NCBI GenBank assembly: GCA_903813345.2
Contig: CAIIXF020000002.1
Span: 2,644,001 to 2,708,000 of the forward strand
Source: Owenia fusiformis
Lineage: Eukaryota; Annelida; Polychaeta; Sabellida; Oweniidae
Direction: 5' to 3'
DNA length: 64,000 nt
Shown: positions 60,701 through 64,000 of the stretch, piece after piece
Layout of the letters: each line of letters opens with the position of its first letter
Position numbering within the stretch: position 1 is the first letter of the stretch
Program-made: the position numbers and the translations under genes
The notes under the pieces: model-generated
Database searches by the model: none
Told to the model about the DNA's origin: nothing
What the model saw: only the letters and a program-made list of their open reading frames with translations

Positions 60701-62760
60701 TTGCGCTATGGATTTTAGATCACTACCATGTTGAAATGGACCATGGCCATACCATGGTATACCATGGTATGACCATGGCATACCATGGTATATGGCCATG
60801 AAATGCAATGAAATACCATGGTAATACCATGGCCGATCATGAACGTTAAATGGCACCATTGCATTTCATTGTTAACAGTGCGTTTTTAACATGGAGTTTT
60901 CCATTGAAAAAATACTGCCGTTTCGCAGTATTTCATGGTCAGAAACCATCAAATGCAATGATATCATGGTCAAGTTCTCGGCTATGATATCATTGCATTT
61001 GATGGTTTCTTGACCATGATATCATTGCATTTGATGGTTTCTGACTATGAAATACTGTGAAACGGCAGTATTTTTTCAATGGGAAACTCCATGTTAAAAA
61101 AACGCTCCTGACCATGAAATGCAATGGTGCCATTTAACTATCATGATATACCATGGTATACCATGGTCAATTAACATGTAATTTTGTATCTAAAAAATAC
61201 CACCGTTTCACAGTATTTCATGGTCAAATACCATCAAATGCAGTGATATCATGGTCTAGACATTTAACCATGATATGCAATGGTGCCATTTAATTATCAC
61301 AATCTACCGTGGAAACTATACTTAAAATTTTGCATTTAAAAATACTGCTATTTGCAGTATTTCATGGTTGCAAACCATCAAATGCAATGAAGTAGAGTCA
61401 AGATGTTTAATCTAAGACTGGAGGTTTGACTTACAAAATATTAAGTTGATCTCCTATTTAACTGACAACAGTCAAATAAAAGTAAAGCATATTTGTTTAA
61501 CAAAAAAAAAATTGTTTCTAGGGTTATTAACTTAATTAATCATAATAGAAATTAATTTATTAAATAAAGGAACAAAAGTATATAAAGATGTGATTTTGAT
61601 GAATATCAGAATCACTAATTATAATAATTTGGTTATCTAATCAACATTTATTAATAAAGATATTTCACGTAAAAAATACTTTTTGAACATGGCCTTTCAT
61701 TGTATTTCACTGCATTGCAAGAAAGACCATTGCATTTCATTGCATATCATGATCAATCATTGTATTTCATTGCATTTCATGGTTAAACGTGGTATTTCAT
61801 TGCATTTCATGATCCATTTCAACTCTGACCAATTTTAGACTTGAGACTCTTGTAGAGTTCTTTTTAGCAATGAAATACCATGGTATAACCATGGTATTTG
61901 ATGGTCAGGTTTGACAATGAAATGCTATGAAATACAATCAACCACGAAATGCAATGATATGCCATGATAAATGATAGTTATGATTATGGCACTCAAATAC
62001 CATGGTGTGACCATAGTATTTGATGGTCAGGTTTGACAATAAAATGCCATGAAAAACCACCAACCATGAAATGCAATGATAAAACCATGATAAATGAGAG
62101 TTATGATTTTGGCAATGAAATGACATGGTATGACCATGGTAATTGATTGTCACACGGTACAATGAAATGCCATGAAATGTCATCAACCATGATAAACAAT
62201 GGTAATGCCATGGTAAATGATGGTCAGGTACATAACAATAAAATATCATGGTATGGCCATGACATTTGATTGTCAAATTGTACAATGAAATACCATCAAC
62301 CATGATATACAATGGTAATACCATGGTAAATGATGGTCAGGTACATGGCAATGAAATACCATGGTATGACCATGGTATTTGATTGTCACATCTTATAATG
62401 AAATGTCATCAACCATGATATACCATGGTAGATTATGGTCAGGAACATGGCATTGAAATACCATGGTATTTGATTGTCACATCTTACAATGAAATGCAAT
62501 CAACCATGATATACCATGGTAATACCATGGTAAATGATGGTCAGGAACATGGCAATGAAATACCATGGTATTTGATGGCAAACTTTGGACATGAAATACC
62601 ATGAAACATGGTATAACATGATATACCATGGTATACCATGGTCAAAAATTGACCAAAAAAACATCATTGCCACCATGGTCAGAGTTGATGGTAATTTCAT
62701 TGCCGATCATGATAGACCATGGTAAACCATGGTATACCATGGTATCATGGTTTACGTTTA
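60700..62760. repeat. CCATGG / GAAATGCAATG repeat field
   Basis: Two kilobases are built from the words ACCATGGTA(T), TACCATGG, GAAATGCAATG and ATGGTCAG. From about 61868 to 62640 they form roughly six tandem units of 90-120 bp, marked by GTCA(C/G)...TACAATGAAAT words near 61905, 62030, 62155, 62275, 62390 and 62480. Many words are self-complementary. Open frames across it encode only repeat-derived His/Tyr-rich strings and are not genes. Confidence 0.8.
60845..61137. repeat. 293-bp imperfect palindrome
   Basis: GTTAAATGGCACCATTGCAT at the left pairs with its inverse at the right. The arms contain AACATGGAGTTTTCC, AATACTGCCGTTTC and AAACCATCAAATGCAATGAT. The centre is near 60990, where the inner unit is present in two further orientations. 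Confidence 0.85.
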
Positions 62761-62936
62761 AACATGGTATCTGACCACTATCATGTGCATGATAATTCAA
62801 ATTCCAACCTTTGGTATAATCAGAGTTGGTTATTTTTCACTGGACATGCAGTTACATGTATGATTGATACAACTCTGTCCAACCAGTCACAGTACAGTCT
62901 ACCCTGCGTCAGTGCGTGCAGAGTCTAGTTAAATTA

Positions 62937-62988
62937 CTGAAGACGAAGAAGCTCTCTTTTAAGAAGTGAAGTCAAACGAATGCAAAGG
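62937..62988 (+). other. Possible 5' leader exon with a strong splice donor
   Basis: The sequence CTGAAGACGAAGAAGCTCTC...GCAAAGG is followed by GTAAGTAC, a near-consensus donor. It is a copy, in opposite orientation, of 18378-18426. If it is a leader exon, a plus-strand gene, perhaps related to the SMPDL3-like gene, may begin here and continue beyond the window. Confidence 0.4.
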
Positions 62989-64000
62989 GTAAGTACAGTC
63001 CTTCCAATGGGTGTAAAATTGTATTAATCAGTTAAAGGCCCCATATAAAGTTTAAACCACTTTGGCTTATATTTTTGTCTTATCCAATGTTATCAAAGCG
63101 TGAAATGTGAAACTTTTTATTAATTTAAAAAATGTTTTTGAAGGACTTTTTGTTTAAAATATCGTGAATTTATTCAAAACTAACTTTAAGAGGTCACACT
63201 AATCCTTTAAAGCGATAATTCACACCGATGTATAGCAATCATCCTCACTTGTTCTTTTGCCGACAAAATCAAGAAAATTGGTTGATAGGTGAGCGAGCAA
63301 TGAACTCATCCATGCATGAAAGTGGTTCAGGGAAAGATGCATTTCAAAATTTTAATTCTCATAGAAACCAATGGTAAACTAATATTAAAAACATATTCAT
63401 CCTTTTAACCTGGTTAGACAGTCAAAATTGGTTTATTGTTTAGCATATTTAGAAAAGATTGACATTGAAAAATGTTGCCACCTAAGTGATGTCACGATGT
63501 GGTCACTTAGGTTGAAAATATTTTCGATATGCTAAATCATTAAATTGGCACATTAGATATAACATTTTATTTTTAACATGGTGTGTCCGTTATATATTGG
63601 TGTTAAAAAGATATAGAGGTTCTTATATGAGTACCTGTGCAAGATCGTCCATTCTTGATGAGATTTAATAATTCCTCTTTATCGAGTCGCAGACGAGATA
63701 AAGAAACATTATCAAAGCGACTGTCGGATAAATTATGAATGTAGTTTCGCACAGGTGTCAACGGAACCAAACAGTGAACCCCGCTTTCCCGAACCCGAGT
63801 TTCCAGAATTCGCCTCGCATGCCTTCGACTCTTTCTCAAGATTTGGGCCCTAATTTTCTCAAAATATATTGTACCCCGACATTATCATCCTGGTGTCTCG
63901 TTTATAACACCCTTGTAATTACAATGCGAAGTTACTTAAGCATGATAAAAAGTGTATGTGTGGATGGGGGGAGGAGGTTTGACCCCCGCTTACCAAAAGC
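62989..64000. other. Right flank without recognised genes
   Basis: Apart from the foldback copy at 63608-63723, nothing was recognised. The window ends in a G-rich then C-rich stretch resembling the inside of the short MITE family (GGGGGGAGGAGG...GACCCCCGC). Confidence 0.4.
63608..63723. repeat. Second copy of the GTACCTGTGCAAGATCGTCC foldback
   Basis: It matches the left arm and centre of the palindrome at 55193-55311 but diverges after TATCAAAGCGA, so the right arm is lost. Confidence 0.8.

Noticed and set aside
61938-62324. His/Tyr-rich 128-codon frame
   Set aside because: It is a translation of CCATGG-type tandem repeats.

Overview
The window looks like nuclear DNA of a metazoan, probably a marine invertebrate. 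It is AT-rich and gene-poor, its protein genes are split by GT-AG introns, and most of the rest is decayed or nested transposons, foldback elements and tandem repeats. No prokaryotic signal (operons, Shine-Dalgarno sites, CRISPR) was seen. The phylum cannot be fixed from the sequence alone. An animal FMRFamide-type receptor, an SMPDL3-type phosphodiesterase, stalked C-type-lectin-like receptors and a non-LTR ORF1 with a PHD-like finger would fit a lophotrochozoan, hemichordate or similar bilaterian.

Layout. 1-2.5 kb holds two short inverted-repeat elements. 2.9-4.3 kb is an intronless coding exon for a rhodopsin-class GPCR (+). 7.9-12.8 kb is a dead mariner-like element carrying a 3.8-kb repetitive element nested in its transposase. 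12.85-17.24 kb is a six-exon SMPDL3-like acid-sphingomyelinase-like phosphodiesterase (-). 18.6-19.7 kb is a 102-bp satellite of 11 copies. 20.0-23.6 kb and 28.5-33.5 kb are two paralogous five-exon membrane receptors (-). 34.0-36.8 kb is a composite inverted-repeat element with two other transposons inside it. 38.7-41.6 kb is a five-copy long repeat. 41.7-42.8 kb and 56.4-57.8 kb are two small genes (+) for secreted peptides ending in C-P-P-x-C. 43-55 kb is inverted repeats and DNA transposons, including a 2-kb element with identical 62-bp ends and a Mutator-like MITE nested in it. 59.3-60.4 kb is a 5' fragment of a non-LTR retrotransposon. 60.7-62.8 kb is a CCATGG-rich repeat field containing a 293-bp palindrome.

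Gene models. Splice sites were placed by eye and checked by reading-frame phase. The SMPDL3-like gene sums to 456 codons plus stop, the receptors to 710 and 570, and the peptide precursor to 75, all without a frame break. The receptors share exon layout and phases, a secreted N-terminal domain, a C-type-lectin-like domain, a Thr/Ser-rich stalk, one membrane span and a short basic tail with a conserved pattern.

Most promising observations. First, a small family of peptide precursors whose predicted products carry a five-residue Cys-Pro-Pro-x-Cys ring at the extreme C-terminus. Second, the two-gene family of stalked lectin-like receptors with a conserved cytoplasmic motif. No functional link between the genes can be read from the sequence. 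The GPCR could in principle sense a peptide, but pairing it with the CPPxC peptides would be a guess.
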